Source: Nocardioides sp. URHA0032
GTDB taxonomy: Bacteria; Actinomycetota; Actinomycetes; Propionibacteriales; Nocardioidaceae
Direction: 5' to 3'
Length of the DNA stretch: 64,000 nt
Assembly (NCBI RefSeq): GCF_000620645.1
Contig: NZ_KK211159.1
Location: 641,467-705,466, forward strand
The notes beneath the pieces are model-generated. The model saw only the letters and a program-made list of their open reading frames with translations. It ran no database searches and was not told where the DNA came from. Positions 22,878 through 31,878 of the stretch are shown here, in pieces; within the stretch, counting starts at the first letter, position 1; every line of letters begins with the position of its first letter. The position numbers and the translations under genes were made by a program.

Positions 22878-23267
22878 CTACGGCTTCGCGGTGCCGATCC
22901 GCAACAGGACGGTGTAGTGCTCCGCCGACGAGCCGACGGCCTTCGACAGGCGGCCGAGGGCGTCGAGCACCAGGTCCGCGGTGAACCCGGTCCCGGGCAC
23001 GGCCAGGGTGAGCCGGTCGTCGACCTCGACCAGGAGCACCTGGCCGTGCCGCCAGGCCTGGTGGGCGTCGTGGCGGGCCTTCTCGTCGGCCACCGGCAAC
23101 GGGTAGGCCTCGTCGACCGCGAGCAGGTCGCACGGGAGCGGGTCGTGGCCGGCGGCCGTCAGCACCCCGGTCACGGCGTACCCCCGTCGGAGCCCCGACT
23201 CCGCGGCCCAGGTGACGTCGGACTCCCCCAGCCACTCGGGGAGCTCGAAGGGGTCGACCGGCGTCAC
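22878..23267 (-). CDS. Conserved-looking hypothetical protein in tat operon
   Basis: A 129-residue soluble protein I do not recognise. It has no signal peptide, membrane segment or known motif. The sequence alternates charged and hydrophobic stretches (ELPEWLGESDVTWAAESGLRRGYAVTGVL, then LLVEVDDRLTLAVPGTGF), suggesting a small mixed alpha/beta fold. The GTG start at 23267 overlaps the tatC stop by 4 bases (GTGA), so it is co-translated with tatC. That coupling is the only functional hint. Confidence 0.75.
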   Translation of the reverse strand: MTPVDPFELPEWLGESDVTWAAESGLRRGYAVTGVLTAAGHDPLPCDLLAVDEAYPLPVADEKARHDAHQAWRHGQVLLVEVDDRLTLAVPGTGFTADLVLDALGRLSKAVGSSAEHYTVLLRIGTAKP

Positions 23268-24100
23268 AGCGGTGAGGCCTCGTCGGGCGACAGGTCGGAG
23301 AACGGGCGGTTCTCCTCCCGGCGCTTGTCGTGGACGCGGGCGACGACCTCGGAGATGAAGTAGAGGACCACCATCGGGACGGCCATGAACGTCATCGTGA
23401 ACGGGTCGGTCGAGGGCGTCGCGACGGCGGCGAAGACGAAGATGCCGACGATGATCCACGGCCGGTAGCGCGCGAGGGTGCGGCCCTTCACGACCCCGGC
23501 GCGGTTGAGCATGATCACGAAGACCGGGATCTCGAACGCGAGGCCGAACACGAGCAGCGTGCGGAAGAAGAACTGCATGTACTCGTTGAAGTCGACCAGG
23601 TTGGTCACCCCCGGCGGGTTCAGCCCGATCAGCACCTCGAGGCCCTTGGGGAGCGTGACGTAGCCGAGCACGATGCCGACCATGAACAGCGGGCCGGCCA
23701 CGGCGAGGAAGAGGTAGGACCAGCGCTTCTCGTTCGGGTGCAGGCCCGGGAGGATGAACGCCCAGATCTGGTACAGCCAGATCGGGCTGGTGCCGATGAC
23801 CGCGGCGAAGCCGCAGAGCTTGAGGTACAGCATCAGGCCGCCGCCCGCGCCGCTGGTGGTGGCGAAGCTCGAGCCCTTCGGCAGCCGTTCCTGGGCGTCC
23901 TGGTAGGGCCCGTAGACGAAGTCGTAGAGTTGGTCGAAGAAGAACAGCGCGATGACCAGCCCGAGGACGAGGGTCAACGCGACCTTCAGGACGCGGGCGC
24001 GCAGCTCCCGCAGGTGGTCCGACAACGCCATCCGCCCGTCGACGCCGACGGGATGGACGGGCCTGCCGGAGAAGAGGCGGAGGATCCCGGTGAGGGCCAA
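23264..24100 (-). CDS. tatC: Sec-independent protein translocase TatC
   Basis: The polytopic core of the twin-arginine translocase, which recognises RR signal peptides and exports folded proteins with TatA. Six hydrophobic helices are visible. Conserved segments include MALSDHLRELRARVLKV (start of helix 1), the IWLYQIWAFILPGLHPNEKRW loop and FGLAFEIPVFVIMLNRAGVV. The frame begins with TTG at 24100 (278 residues). ATG 24031, immediately before the conserved LSDHLRELR, would give 255 residues, close to many homologues. The C-terminus is charged and cytoplasmic. It follows tatA by 12 bases. Confidence 0.93.
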   Translation of the reverse strand: MALTGILRLFSGRPVHPVGVDGRMALSDHLRELRARVLKVALTLVLGLVIALFFFDQLYDFVYGPYQDAQERLPKGSSFATTSGAGGGLMLYLKLCGFAAVIGTSPIWLYQIWAFILPGLHPNEKRWSYLFLAVAGPLFMVGIVLGYVTLPKGLEVLIGLNPPGVTNLVDFNEYMQFFFRTLLVFGLAFEIPVFVIMLNRAGVVKGRTLARYRPWIIVGIFVFAAVATPSTDPFTMTFMAVPMVVLYFISEVVARVHDKRREENRPFSDLSPDEASPL

Positions 24101-24112
24101 CTCAGTGGTGGC

Positions 24113-24415
24113 TCAGCCGTTGTGCTTGTCGGTCTGGCTGTCCTCGGACCGGATCGGCTCCTGCACGCCGGGCTGCTGAGCGGTGGGCGGCAGCTCGGTC
24201 GGCGCCGGTGCGACCGGCGGCGGCGGGGTCACGGTGTCCTTGCCGGTGTCGTCGTCGTCCTGCAGGCCCTTGGTCTCGGCCTTGAAGATGCGCAGCGCCT
24301 GGCCGGTGCCCCGGGCGAGGTCGGGCAGCTTGGACGCCCCGAAGACGAGCACCACGATCGCCAGGATCACGAGCCACTCGGCTCCCTGGGGCATTCCGAT
24401 CAAGGGGTTGAGCAT
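24113..24415 (-). CDS. tatA: Twin-arginine translocase subunit TatA
   Basis: A 100-residue single-span protein that oligomerises to form the Tat pore. Features are an N-terminal transmembrane helix (residues about 12-27, EWLVILAIVVLVFGASKLPDLA) with Phe-Gly hinge, the amphipathic helix RGTGQALRIFKAETKG, then a Pro-rich acidic tail. ATG 24415 has an AGG-containing leader about 8 bases upstream. It comes after pafB-pafC on the minus strand, a gene order common in actinobacteria. I see no tatB here. Confidence 0.93.
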   Translation of the reverse strand: MLNPLIGMPQGAEWLVILAIVVLVFGASKLPDLARGTGQALRIFKAETKGLQDDDDTGKDTVTPPPPVAPAPTELPPTAQQPGVQEPIRSEDSQTDKHNG

Positions 24416-24462
24416 CGTGACCTCATCTTGTCGTGGGTGGGGCGTGCTCCATGGTACGCCGG

Positions 24463-25455
24463 TCAGGCGTACAGGCTGAGGGTGGTGCGGGCCTGCTCGA
24501 GGAACCGGACCTGCAGCTCGGGCGGGCTGATCACGCGGGCGTGCGGCGCCAGCCTCAGCAGCAGTCGCTGCAGCCAGCGCTCGTCCGCGATCAGCAGGTC
24601 GACCTCGAGCCGGCCACCACGTCTCCTGCGCACCGCCTCGACCGGGTAGTACTCGACGATCCAGCGCGCCTCGGGGTCCAGGGCCAGGGTGACCGGCATG
24701 GTGTCGCTGGCGCGGGTGAACAACCCGTCGCTGAGGTCCCGGGGTCCCTCCGGGGCGGTCTCGATCGGCTGGTCCAGCACGGTGGCCGCCCGGATCCGGT
24801 CCAGCCGGAACAACCGGGGCGCCTCGGCGAGGTGGCACCACGCGTCGAGGTAGCGGAAGCCGTGCGCGGTGACGACGCCCCGGGGGTCGACGGTCCGCTC
24901 GGACTGCTCGTCGCGGGACGGCACGAAGTAGGTCAGCCGGACCTGTCTCCGGCGGCCGACAGCGTCCTGGAGGTCGTCCTCGAGGCGGGCCTGGTCGAGT
25001 CGCTCGGGGGACTCCTCCCCCGGGTCGATCCGGGGCGCGGCGGAGCCTCCCGCGGCTGCGGCCTCGAGCTTCGCGAGCGCGCGGTCGACGACCTCGCGGG
25101 TCTGCTCGCTGGCACTGCTGCGGAGGGCGCGGAGCGCGACGATGATCGCGGTCGCCTCGGTGGGGGTCAGCTTGAGCGGACGGGCCAGGTAGTCGGCGTT
25201 CGACACCCGGATCACCCCGTCGGCCTCGGGGCCCTCGAGCGCGTCGAGGTCGACGTCGATGAGGTCGTCGGGGTACCCGCCCGGCAGGCCGCACATCAGC
25301 AGCACCTTGAGGTCGCCGAGCAGCTGGTCCGGCTCGATGCCGAGCGCCCGGGCAGCGTCGTCGAGGCGGACCTGGCCGTGGGCGTGCAGGTACGGCACCA
25401 GTGTGAGCAGCCGGGCGACCTGGTCCTTGGCGCCCGAGCTCGTCGAGGTGCTCAT
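24463..25455 (-). CDS. pafC: WYL-domain transcriptional regulator PafC
   Basis: A 330-residue regulator that acts with PafB as a heterodimer activating the RecA/LexA-independent DNA-damage response in mycobacteria. An N-terminal winged helix (residues 10-75, QVARLLTLVPYLHAHGQVRLDDAARALG) is followed by the WYL ligand-binding domain (about 145-220, VRLTYFVPSRDE, GFRYLDAWCHLAEAPRLFRLDRI) and the WCX C-terminal domain. The WYL Tyr is in RYLDAWC. ATG 25455 overlaps the pafB stop by 4 bases. Single-stranded DNA or a damage signal is the presumed ligand. Confidence 0.92.
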   Translation of the reverse strand: MSTSTSSGAKDQVARLLTLVPYLHAHGQVRLDDAARALGIEPDQLLGDLKVLLMCGLPGGYPDDLIDVDLDALEGPEADGVIRVSNADYLARPLKLTPTEATAIIVALRALRSSASEQTREVVDRALAKLEAAAAGGSAAPRIDPGEESPERLDQARLEDDLQDAVGRRRQVRLTYFVPSRDEQSERTVDPRGVVTAHGFRYLDAWCHLAEAPRLFRLDRIRAATVLDQPIETAPEGPRDLSDGLFTRASDTMPVTLALDPEARWIVEYYPVEAVRRRRGGRLEVDLLIADERWLQRLLLRLAPHARVISPPELQVRFLEQARTTLSLYA

Positions 25456-26420
25456 GCGGTGCGCTCCAGGGCCGCGGTGAGCCGGCGTACCAGCTCCTCG
25501 CGCACGTGCGCGGGCTCCTCGACGTACACGTCGGCCGCGTAACCGAGGAGCTCGTCGCCGACGCCGCCGCCCCGGCTGATGACGACGCGGTCCCAGGCCG
25601 TCAGGTCGTCCGGACCGTCGACGCCGGGCTGGATCTCCTCCGCGTCCCGGCGCAGGGCCAGGCCCGAGCCCTCCCGGACCAGGACGGTGACGCGGGTGGT
25701 CGTCGGCGCCGGCGCGAGCCGGACCGTCGTGGCCCGGACGTCGGTGCCGGGCGGCACGTCGTACGACCCGGGCCGCCCGTTCTTGCGGGCGACGCCCTGC
25801 ACGCGGGACAGCCGGAACACCCGCTCCTCGCCGCGGTCGGTGTCGAAGCCGACGACGTACCAGCGCCCGGAGTAGCGCACGACGCCCCAGGGCTCGAGAT
25901 GGCGGGTGCGGCTCGAGGCGGCGCCGGAACGGCGGTACTCGAACTCCACCGGTGTCCGCTCCTGGACGGCCTCCCAGAACACGTCGAACGACGGCTCGTC
26001 GGCGCTCAGCCGGGGCTGGGCGATCTCGAGCGCGGTCACGTCGGTGGGGATCCCGAGCGCGGTCAGCTTGCGGACCGCCTCGGTGGTCGCCTCTGCCAGC
26101 CGGGCGTGCTCCCACACCCGCGTCGCGAGCCCGATGACGGCCGCCTCGTCGGCGGTGAGCTGGACGTCGGGCAGCGCGAGCTGGTCGGGCCGGATCCGGT
26201 AGCCGGGCTCGTCGTCGAAGTAGGCGTCCATGTTGCCCACCTCGATCGGCACGCCGAGGCTGCGGAGCTCCTCCTTGTCGCGCTCGAACATCTTCTCGAA
26301 GGCGTCGGTGCTCGAGTCCGGGTAGAGGATCGAGCGGATCCGGTCCTTGGAGACGTAGTGACGCTGGACGAGCAGCATGATGAGCAGGTTGAGCAGTCGC
26401 TCGCTCTTCTGCACCACCAT
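25452..26420 (-). CDS. pafB: WYL-domain transcriptional regulator PafB
   Basis: A 322-residue partner of PafC. The N-terminal helix-turn-helix (residues 1-60, LLNLLIMLLVQRHYVSKDRIRSILYP) has the basic spacing of PafB. The WYL domain (about residues 145-215) contains WGVVRYSGRWYVVGFDTDRGEERVFRLSRV, which has the full Trp-Tyr pattern. A C-terminal WCX segment follows. It lies downstream of the FKBP lipoprotein and starts the pafB-pafC-tatA-tatC group. The name reflects linkage to the proteasome accessory factor locus, though its role is transcription rather than degradation. Confidence 0.92.
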   Translation of the reverse strand: MVVQKSERLLNLLIMLLVQRHYVSKDRIRSILYPDSSTDAFEKMFERDKEELRSLGVPIEVGNMDAYFDDEPGYRIRPDQLALPDVQLTADEAAVIGLATRVWEHARLAEATTEAVRKLTALGIPTDVTALEIAQPRLSADEPSFDVFWEAVQERTPVEFEYRRSGAASSRTRHLEPWGVVRYSGRWYVVGFDTDRGEERVFRLSRVQGVARKNGRPGSYDVPPGTDVRATTVRLAPAPTTTRVTVLVREGSGLALRRDAEEIQPGVDGPDDLTAWDRVVISRGGGVGDELLGYAADVYVEEPAHVREELVRRLTAALERTA

Positions 26421-26433
26421 GCTGCCGCGCCCC

Positions 26434-26466
26434 GTTGCTACTCGGTTGCTACTTGGTTGCTACTTG
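26434..26466. repeat. Three tandem 11-base repeats (GTTGCTACTYG)
   Basis: GTTGCTACTCG, GTTGCTACTTG and GTTGCTACTTG at 26434, 26445 and 26456. On the minus strand each unit carries a TAG. The one at 26460-26462 is the FKBP stop codon, so the array fills the gap between the FKBP stop and the pafB start. Confidence 0.7.
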
Positions 26467-27425
26467 GCGGACTGGATGTCGACGACGAAGTACAGCGTGC
26501 TGTTCGCCGGGATGCCGTTCTGCTCCTGCGCGCCGTAGCCGAGCTCCGGCGGGATCGACAGCAGCACCCGGTCGCCGACGTGGAGGCCGGTCAGGCCGTA
26601 GGTCCAGCCCTTCACGACCTGCTGCAGCGAGAACGTCGCCGGCTTGCCGGAGTAGCTCTCGTCGAACGGCTTGTCCGCGCCGTACACCTGGCCGAGGTAG
26701 TTCACGGTGAGCGTCGAGTCCTCGGTGACCGCCTTGCCCTTGCCCTGCTTGATGACCGAGCGGAGCAGGTCGCCGTCCGGGTCCGGCTTGTCGAGGCCGC
26801 TGAAGTCGAGCCCGGTGACCGTGCCGCCCTTCTCGACGACCTTCGGCATCTGGGAGGACGGGACGTCCTTCGGCTTGGGCGCCTGGTAGGGCTCCATCAG
26901 GTCCACGATGATCAGGACGGTGTCCTTGTTGGCGATGCCGAGGTTCGGGTTCCCGGAGGCCCCGAACGCCTCCTCGGCGGTCGTCGTCACGGCGACCCGC
27001 GAGCCGATCTTCTGGCCGAGCACGGCGTCCTTGAACACCGGGCTGAGGTCGCTGCTCGCCGTCACCGGCTCCGGCTGGCCGGTGTCGTAGTCGCTGTAGG
27101 CCTTCTCCTGGGTGTAGCCGTTGCCGATCCACAGGTACGCCTGGACCGTGTCGCCCTCGGCGATCTCGTCGCCGTCGCCCTCGGAGATGACCGAGGTCTC
27201 GGTCTTGTCGGTCTCGAGCTTGCCGTTCCAGTCGACCTCGGGCGCGCTGCCCAGGTCCCCGGTGATCGAGATGCCGTGCAGCGCGGCGTCGTTGGAGCCG
27301 CTGGACCCGTCGGAGCCACTGGAGTCGCTGCCGTCCCCCGAGCCGCACGCGACCAGGGTGGTGGCCAGGACCAGCGGCAGCAGGAGGATGGGAAGGCGTC
27401 GGAGACGTCGGGGCACAGAGCTCAC
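26460..27425 (-). CDS. FKBP-type peptidyl-prolyl isomerase lipoprotein, two FKBP units
   Basis: A 321-residue exported lipoprotein. The Arg-rich N-terminus and hydrophobic core end in the lipobox TLVAC, with Cys27 as the lipidated residue, followed by a Gly/Ser linker. There are two FKBP-like repeats. The first (about residues 80-185) is degenerate, with AEEAFGASGNPNLG. The second (about 200-321) keeps GWTYGLTGLHVGDRVLLSIPPELGYG and Phe/Tyr pocket residues, so it is the likely active prolyl isomerase. It acts outside the membrane. Start GTG 27425 or GTG 27416. It sits between pafA and pafB on the minus strand. Confidence 0.9.
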   Translation of the reverse strand: MSSVPRRLRRLPILLLPLVLATTLVACGSGDGSDSSGSDGSSGSNDAALHGISITGDLGSAPEVDWNGKLETDKTETSVISEGDGDEIAEGDTVQAYLWIGNGYTQEKAYSDYDTGQPEPVTASSDLSPVFKDAVLGQKIGSRVAVTTTAEEAFGASGNPNLGIANKDTVLIIVDLMEPYQAPKPKDVPSSQMPKVVEKGGTVTGLDFSGLDKPDPDGDLLRSVIKQGKGKAVTEDSTLTVNYLGQVYGADKPFDESYSGKPATFSLQQVVKGWTYGLTGLHVGDRVLLSIPPELGYGAQEQNGIPANSTLYFVVDIQSAK

Positions 27426-27505
27426 CTATCGGATCGGGTTCATCATCAGCGCGGTCACCCTATCCGGCGTGCCTGAGGGGACGCTGATCGGCGCGGCTGT
27501 TGTGT

Positions 27506-27568
27506 CGCGGTTTGGTCACCAACCGCACGTTTTCGGGCCTCCGGCGTGCGGTTGGTGACCAAACCGCG
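27506..27568. repeat. Nested palindrome, GGTTTGGTCACC family, copy 2
   Basis: Two exact 24-base arms: 27506-27529 (core GCGGTTTGGTCACCAACCGC) and 27545-27568, separated by a 15-base loop. It begins 15 bases past the pafA stop on the minus strand, ahead of the FKBP gene. Confidence 0.85.
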
Positions 27569-27582
27569 CACTTTCCAGGCGC

Positions 27583-28944
27583 TCACATGCCGTCGATGAG
27601 GCGCTGCACCCGCTCGTCGTACGCGCGGAAGGGATCCTTGCAGAGCACGGTGCGCTGGGCCTGGTCGTTCAGCTTGAGATGGACCCAGTCGACGGTGAAG
27701 TCGCGGCGCCGCTCCTGCGCTCGGCGGATGAACTCCCCACGGAGGCGGGCGCGGGTGGTCTGCGGCGGGACCGACTTCGCCTCGAAGATCTTCAGATCGG
27801 TGGTCACGCGCGCAACCGCGCCGCGCTTCTCGAGCAGGTAGTAGAGGCCGCGACCCCGGTGGATGTCGTGGTAGGCGAGGTCGAGCTGGGCGATCCTGGG
27901 GTGGCCCAGCGGCAGGCCGTGCTTGGCGCGGTAGCGCTCGATGAGCTTCCACTTGATCACCCAGTCGATCTCCCGGTCGACGAGCCCGAGGTCGTCTGAC
28001 TCGACCGCCTTCAGGCCGCGCTCCCAGAGGTCGAGGGCCTGCTCGATCACCGGGGTGCTGATCTCACGGCGGTCGACGAAGTCGCGGGCCTTGGAGAGGT
28101 ACTCCTGCTGGATGTCGAGCGCGCTCGCCTCGCGGCCGTTCGCCAGGCGGATCTTGCGGCGGCCGGTGACGTCGTGGGAGATCTCGCGGATGGCGCGGAT
28201 CGGATTCTCCATGGTGAGGTCGCGCATCACGACGCCCTCTTCGATCATCCGCAGCACGAGGTCGCAGCTGGCCACCTTGAGCATGGTGGTGGTCTCGCTC
28301 ATGTTGCTGTCGCCGACGATGACGTGGAGCCTGCGGTACTTCTCGGCGTCCGCGTGCGGCTCGTCGCGGGTGTTGATGATCGGCCGGCTCCGGGTCGTGG
28401 CGCTGCTGACGCCCTCCCAGATGTGCTCGGCCCGCTGCGAGACGCTGTAGCTCGCGCCCCGCGGGGTCTGGGTGATCTTGCCGGCCCCGACCACGATCTG
28501 GCGGGTCACCAGGAACGGGATCAGCACGTCGGCGAGCCGGGAGAACTCGCCGGCCCGGCTGACCAGGTAGTTCTCGTGGCAGCCGTAGGAGTTGCCCGCC
28601 GAGTCGGTGTTGTTCTTGAACAGGTAGATCTCGCCCGCGATGCCCTCGTCGTGCAGCCGCTGCTCCGCGTCCAGGAGCAGTCCTTCGAGGACCCGCTCCC
28701 CCGCCTTGTCGTGCGTGACCAGCTCGGTGACGTCGTCGCACTCCGGCGTGGCGTACTCCGGGTGACTGCCGACATCGAGGTAGAGCCGGGCACCGTTGCG
28801 GAGGAACACGTTGCTGCTGCGCCCCCAGCTGACGACCTTCCGGAACAGGTACCGGGCCACCTCGTCGGGACTGAGCCGGCGCTGCCCCTTGAACGTGCAC
28901 GTCACGCCGTACTCGTTCTCGATCCCAAAGATCCGCCGGTCCAC
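27583..28944 (-). CDS. pafA: Pup--protein ligase PafA
   Basis: A 453-residue ligase that phosphorylates the C-terminal Glu of Pup and joins it to target lysines, marking proteins for the proteasome. It belongs to the glutamine-synthetase-like carboxylate-amine ligases. The N-terminal [14 protein letters not shown] carries the metal-binding Glu8-Glu10. [21 protein letters not shown] has the catalytic base Asp, and [21 protein letters not shown] follows. The C-terminal domain ends with the RIQRLIDGM-like tail. The GTG start at 28944 is 6 bases behind TAGGCT. It is separated from prcA by a DUF559-like gene. Confidence 0.96.
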   Translation of the reverse strand: MDRRIFGIENEYGVTCTFKGQRRLSPDEVARYLFRKVVSWGRSSNVFLRNGARLYLDVGSHPEYATPECDDVTELVTHDKAGERVLEGLLLDAEQRLHDEGIAGEIYLFKNNTDSAGNSYGCHENYLVSRAGEFSRLADVLIPFLVTRQIVVGAGKITQTPRGASYSVSQRAEHIWEGVSSATTRSRPIINTRDEPHADAEKYRRLHVIVGDSNMSETTTMLKVASCDLVLRMIEEGVVMRDLTMENPIRAIREISHDVTGRRKIRLANGREASALDIQQEYLSKARDFVDRREISTPVIEQALDLWERGLKAVESDDLGLVDREIDWVIKWKLIERYRAKHGLPLGHPRIAQLDLAYHDIHRGRGLYYLLEKRGAVARVTTDLKIFEAKSVPPQTTRARLRGEFIRRAQERRRDFTVDWVHLKLNDQAQRTVLCKDPFRAYDERVQRLIDGM

Positions 28945-28950
28945 GACCTC

Positions 28951-28956
28951 AGCCTA
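28951..28956 (-). promoter_or_regulatory. Leaderless -10 (TAGGCT) for pafA
   Basis: TAGGCT on the minus strand ends 6 bases before the pafA GTG at 28944, so pafA probably has its own promoter. Confidence 0.5.
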
Positions 28957-28990
28957 GGCGCAGCATGTCGACTGCGGGGGCTCCCTTGGT

Positions 28991-29013
28991 CGCGGTTTGG
29001 TCACCAACCGCAG
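28991..29013. repeat. Nested palindrome family, single arm only, copy 3
   Basis: A lone arm with core GCGGTTTGGTCACCAACCGC, 15 bases past the stop of the DUF559-like gene. No partner arm follows within 100 bases. The arm is itself partly palindromic (GCGGTT/AACCGC around GGTCACC), so it may act alone or be the remnant of a deletion. Confidence 0.75.
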
Positions 29014-29028
29014 GAAATCGGGGCTTCA

Positions 29029-29997
29029 TCACGCGGACTTCGACCAATCGATGATGCCGTCCTGCCGGCGCCAGCGGTTCATCATCCGTTCGCGGCCGGT
29101 GGCCGAGTACATCGAGTTGTCGACCAGGGCCCGCCACCGGCGGAGTCGTCGTACGTCGTGCGTTCGCCCGAGCGCGCGATCGAGCTCGTGCATCGTGGCT
29201 CCCGGGTGGTTCACGAGATCGTCGAGGACGAAGCCCCGGCGCACGTACGGCGACCCGGTCAGCCCGCGCTCCCGACGCAGGTCGATCCGGTGCTGGTCCC
29301 GCCCGCGGTGATGCGCGCCGTCGTACTCGTGCAGGAAGGTCGTGCCCTCGACCAGGAGGTCCGCCTGCGCGAGCAACCGGCCGGCCTCGTCGCGGATCTC
29401 CGCCTGCGGCACGAACGGGATGTCCATGACGACGTGGAACTGCTGCAGGACGGACTCGCCGCCGGAGTCGCTCTTCCCCGTCGCTCGCCGCCAGGCCTCC
29501 CGGAGCATGCGGACCCCCGGCCGCCCGCTCGCCAGCAGGTTGGTCATCCGGTCCGGATCCAGGTCGCCGACACGGAGGGCAGAGTCGATGAGCACCACGA
29601 GGTCGATGAGTCCGAGGTCCCGCGCGGCGCGCAGCAGGATCTCCTCCGGTGCCTCGACCGGCAACCGGGCCCGTTTGACGGGCCTGCGCTCGCGAACCAG
29701 CCGTGAGCAGATCAGGCCGTGCCGTCTCGGGCGTGGGTCGTCCAGGTCGACAGCCACGAAGACGGGGACATGCTCCGGCAGCCGGGGCAGCTGCCACCCG
29801 AGCAGCTGGGCCCCGGTGAGGTGGGTGAAGACGGCGGACTTCGGCAGCACCAGGAGATAGGCCTCCAGGTCCCTGACGAACTCCTCCTCGTCCGTCAGCC
29901 CGCTCCGCAGCGGCCGCCCCAGCCCGTGGCTGACCCGGCGGTGCCCGGCGAGGCGGACCTCGCCGCGGAAAGGCTTGTCGTCATCGGTCGCAACCAT
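29029..29997 (-). CDS. DUF559/VSR-like endonuclease-fold protein with AbiEi-like N-terminus
   Basis: A 322-residue protein of a family common in actinobacteria and often annotated as DUF559 or type IV antitoxin-like. The N-terminal half (SAVFTHLTGAQLLGWQLP) resembles the AbiEi-type helix-turn-helix region. The C-terminal half has a PD-(D/E)XK-like core: Glu in PQAEIRD, Asp in ADLLVEGTTFLHEYDGAHH and DQHRIDLRRERGL, similar to very-short-patch-repair nucleases. Function is not established. It interrupts the proteasome locus between prcA and pafA. The start at ATG 29997 is set by where the family alignment begins. Confidence 0.75.
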   Translation of the reverse strand: MVATDDDKPFRGEVRLAGHRRVSHGLGRPLRSGLTDEEEFVRDLEAYLLVLPKSAVFTHLTGAQLLGWQLPRLPEHVPVFVAVDLDDPRPRRHGLICSRLVRERRPVKRARLPVEAPEEILLRAARDLGLIDLVVLIDSALRVGDLDPDRMTNLLASGRPGVRMLREAWRRATGKSDSGGESVLQQFHVVMDIPFVPQAEIRDEAGRLLAQADLLVEGTTFLHEYDGAHHRGRDQHRIDLRRERGLTGSPYVRRGFVLDDLVNHPGATMHELDRALGRTHDVRRLRRWRALVDNSMYSATGRERMMNRWRRQDGIIDWSKSA

Positions 29998-30076
29998 GGA
30001 CAGAGGGTGCGCCCGAGAGTGGTTCGCTGAAACCGGCGCCGCCCACGCTGTGGATGACCCGCCTGGCAACATGCGC

Positions 30077-30133
30077 GGTTTGGTCACCATCCGCGGAACG
30101 GGAGCGCTCCCACGTGCGGTTGGTGACCAAACC
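30077..30133. repeat. Nested palindrome, GGTTTGGTCACC family, copy 4
   Basis: Left arm 30077-30095 with one mismatch (CCATCC for CCAACC), right arm 30115-30133. The loop holds GGGAGCGCTCCC (30100-30111), the same 12-base palindrome as in copy 1. It lies 24 bases past the prcA stop on the minus strand. Confidence 0.8.
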
Positions 30134-30157
30134 ACCGGGTCGGGGGCCGCGGCGAGG

Positions 30158-31036
30158 TCAGGCCGGAGGCGCGACGGGGGGCTCGTCGCCGGGGCCGGGG
30201 CCGGCCTCGGAGGGGCCACCGGACGGGGCGTCGGCCCCGGACGGGGCGTCGGCCCCGGACGGGGCGTCGGCCGGGGACGGAGCGTCGGCCGACGACGGTG
30301 CGGCGGAGGACGGCGAGACGGGGCCGCGGTCGCCCAGGAGCTCGTCGAGCCGGGCCGGGCGGATCCGGGAGAACTTCCGCGCCTGGCTACGGGAGCGGTC
30401 CAGGACGGCGACCTCGAGGTCGTCGATCGAGATGACCCGGTCCTCCTTGTCGCCCTTCTCGTTGTCGGAGTGGCCGAGCGCGGCGACGGCGAGTGCGACC
30501 GCGTCCGGGAGCGAGGTGCCCTCGGTGTACCGCTCGGAGAGGTACGACGCGACGACGTCGGCGGCGCCGCCCATCACGGCGTACCCGTGCTCGTCGGCGA
30601 CCTGTCCGTCGTACGTCAGCCGGTACAGCTGGTCGTCGGCGGCTGAGTCGCCGATCTCCGCGACGAAGATCTCGACCTCGTACGGCTTCTCACCGCCCGA
30701 GGAGAAGATGGTGCCCAGGGTCTGCGCGTAGGCGTTGGCGAGGCCGCGGCCGGTGACGTCGCGCCGGTCGTAGGCGTACCCGCGCATGTCGGCGAGCCGG
30801 ACTCCGGCGATGCGGAGGTTCTCGAACTCGTTGTAGCGGCCCACGGCGGCGAAGGCGATCCGGTCGTAGATCTCGGAGACCTTGTGCAGCGCCTGGGAGG
30901 GGTTCTCGGAGACGAACAGGATGCCGTCGGCGTACTGCACGGCCACCACGGACCGGCCGCGGGCGATGCCCTTGCGTGCGAAGTCCGCGCGGTCCTTCAT
31001 CAGCTGCTCGGGAGAGACGTAGAACGGCATGCTCAT
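30158..31036 (-). CDS. prcA: Proteasome subunit alpha PrcA
   Basis: A 292-residue alpha subunit forming the outer heptameric rings and gates of the 20S core, where it docks Mpa. The N-terminal gate helix [35 protein letters not shown] is typical, followed by the NTN-hydrolase fold (residues about 27-235) without a catalytic Thr. The tail beyond residue 240 is a low-complexity Asp-Ala-Pro-Ser-Gly repeat of about 50 residues, longer than in most homologues and encoded by an 18-base tandem repeat. ATG 31036 overlaps the prcB stop by 4 bases. Confidence 0.95.
   Translation of the reverse strand: MSMPFYVSPEQLMKDRADFARKGIARGRSVVAVQYADGILFVSENPSQALHKVSEIYDRIAFAAVGRYNEFENLRIAGVRLADMRGYAYDRRDVTGRGLANAYAQTLGTIFSSGGEKPYEVEIFVAEIGDSAADDQLYRLTYDGQVADEHGYAVMGGAADVVASYLSERYTEGTSLPDAVALAVAALGHSDNEKGDKEDRVISIDDLEVAVLDRSRSQARKFSRIRPARLDELLGDRGPVSPSSAAPSSADAPSPADAPSGADAPSGADAPSGGPSEAGPGPGDEPPVAPPA
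30221..30292. repeat. Four 18-base tandem repeats in the prcA 3' end
   Basis: Units at 30221, 30239, 30257 and 30275, consensus GGACGGGGCGTCGGCCCC on the plus strand. The first two are identical and the later ones diverged. In frame they encode repeated Asp-Ala-Pro-Ser-Gly-Ala in the PrcA tail, so copy-number change would alter tail length without frameshift. Confidence 0.85.
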
Positions 31037-31878
31037 CGGGCGTCCCCCTCCGTCAGCGGGGCGGCCGGGCCGTCGGGACGGGTCATCCGGCCGGCGATCA
31101 CCTGGTCGGCGATCGCCGCGACCTCGGCGTCGGGCAGCCGGCGGCCGCCGTCCGCCGTGATGACCTGGACGACCGGGAAGATCCGGCGGGTCAGGTCGGG
31201 GCCACCGGTCGCGGAGTCGTCGTCGGCGGCGTCGTACAGCGCCTGGATGACCGCGGTCACGCAGCCGGTGCGGTCCAGGTCGGCGCGGTACAGCTTCTTG
31301 AGCGCGCCGCGGGCGAACAGCGACCCGGAGCCGACGGAGTGGAACGCCGTCTCCTCGTACCGTCCGCCGGTCACGTCGTAGCTGAAGATCCGGCCCTGGT
31401 CGACGGTCAGGTCGAAGCCCGCGAACAGCGGCACGACCGCGAGGCCCTGCATCGCCAGCCCGAGGTTGGACCGGATCAGGGCCGCGAGCCGGTTCGCCTT
31501 GCCGTCCATCGAGAGCGTGGTGCCCTCGATCTTCTCGTAGTGCTCGAGCTCGGTCTGGAACAGGCGCACCATCTCGACCGCGATGCCGGCCGAGCCCGCG
31601 ATCCCGACCGCGGAGAACTCGTCGGCGGGGAAGACCTTCTCGATGTCCCGCTGGGCGATGATGTTGCCCATCGTGGCGCGGCGGTCACCGGCCATCACGA
31701 CGCCGCCGGGGTACGTCGCCGCGACGATCGTCGTGCCGTGCGGGGCCAGGTCGCCGGCGTGCCCCTGGGGCACCGCGCGGCGCGCCGGCAGCAGGTCGGG
31801 AGCCTGCTCGGCGAGGAAGTCGCTGAACGACGAGATGCCCGGCTGCAGGAAGGCAGCCGGGAGGCGCGGGTCGCTCAT
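31033..31878 (-). CDS. prcB: Proteasome subunit beta PrcB
   Basis: A 281-residue catalytic subunit of the 20S proteasome. A 48-residue propeptide ends at Gly48; Thr49 in [23 protein letters not shown] becomes the N-terminal nucleophile after self-cleavage. Lys and Asp of the active site are in the conserved MAGDRRAT and downstream [19 protein letters not shown] segments. The remainder is the NTN-hydrolase fold, and the C-terminus is slightly extended. ATG 31878 overlaps the pup stop by 4 bases, so pup, prcB and prcA form a tightly coupled unit. Confidence 0.96.
   Translation of the reverse strand: MSDPRLPAAFLQPGISSFSDFLAEQAPDLLPARRAVPQGHAGDLAPHGTTIVAATYPGGVVMAGDRRATMGNIIAQRDIEKVFPADEFSAVGIAGSAGIAVEMVRLFQTELEHYEKIEGTTLSMDGKANRLAALIRSNLGLAMQGLAVVPLFAGFDLTVDQGRIFSYDVTGGRYEETAFHSVGSGSLFARGALKKLYRADLDRTGCVTAVIQALYDAADDDSATGGPDLTRRIFPVVQVITADGGRRLPDAEVAAIADQVIAGRMTRPDGPAAPLTEGDAR

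Noticed and set aside
18585..23363. 1592-codon open frame on the plus strand
   Set aside because: It lies antisense to helY, the lipid kinase and tatC, and its translation is low-complexity Arg/Gly/Val-rich sequence without any motif. High GC leaves few stop codons in this frame.
29029..29997. DUF559-like gene as an antitoxin of a toxin-antitoxin pair
   Set aside because: No small toxin-like gene (AbiEii type) lies next to it; neighbours are proteasome genes.
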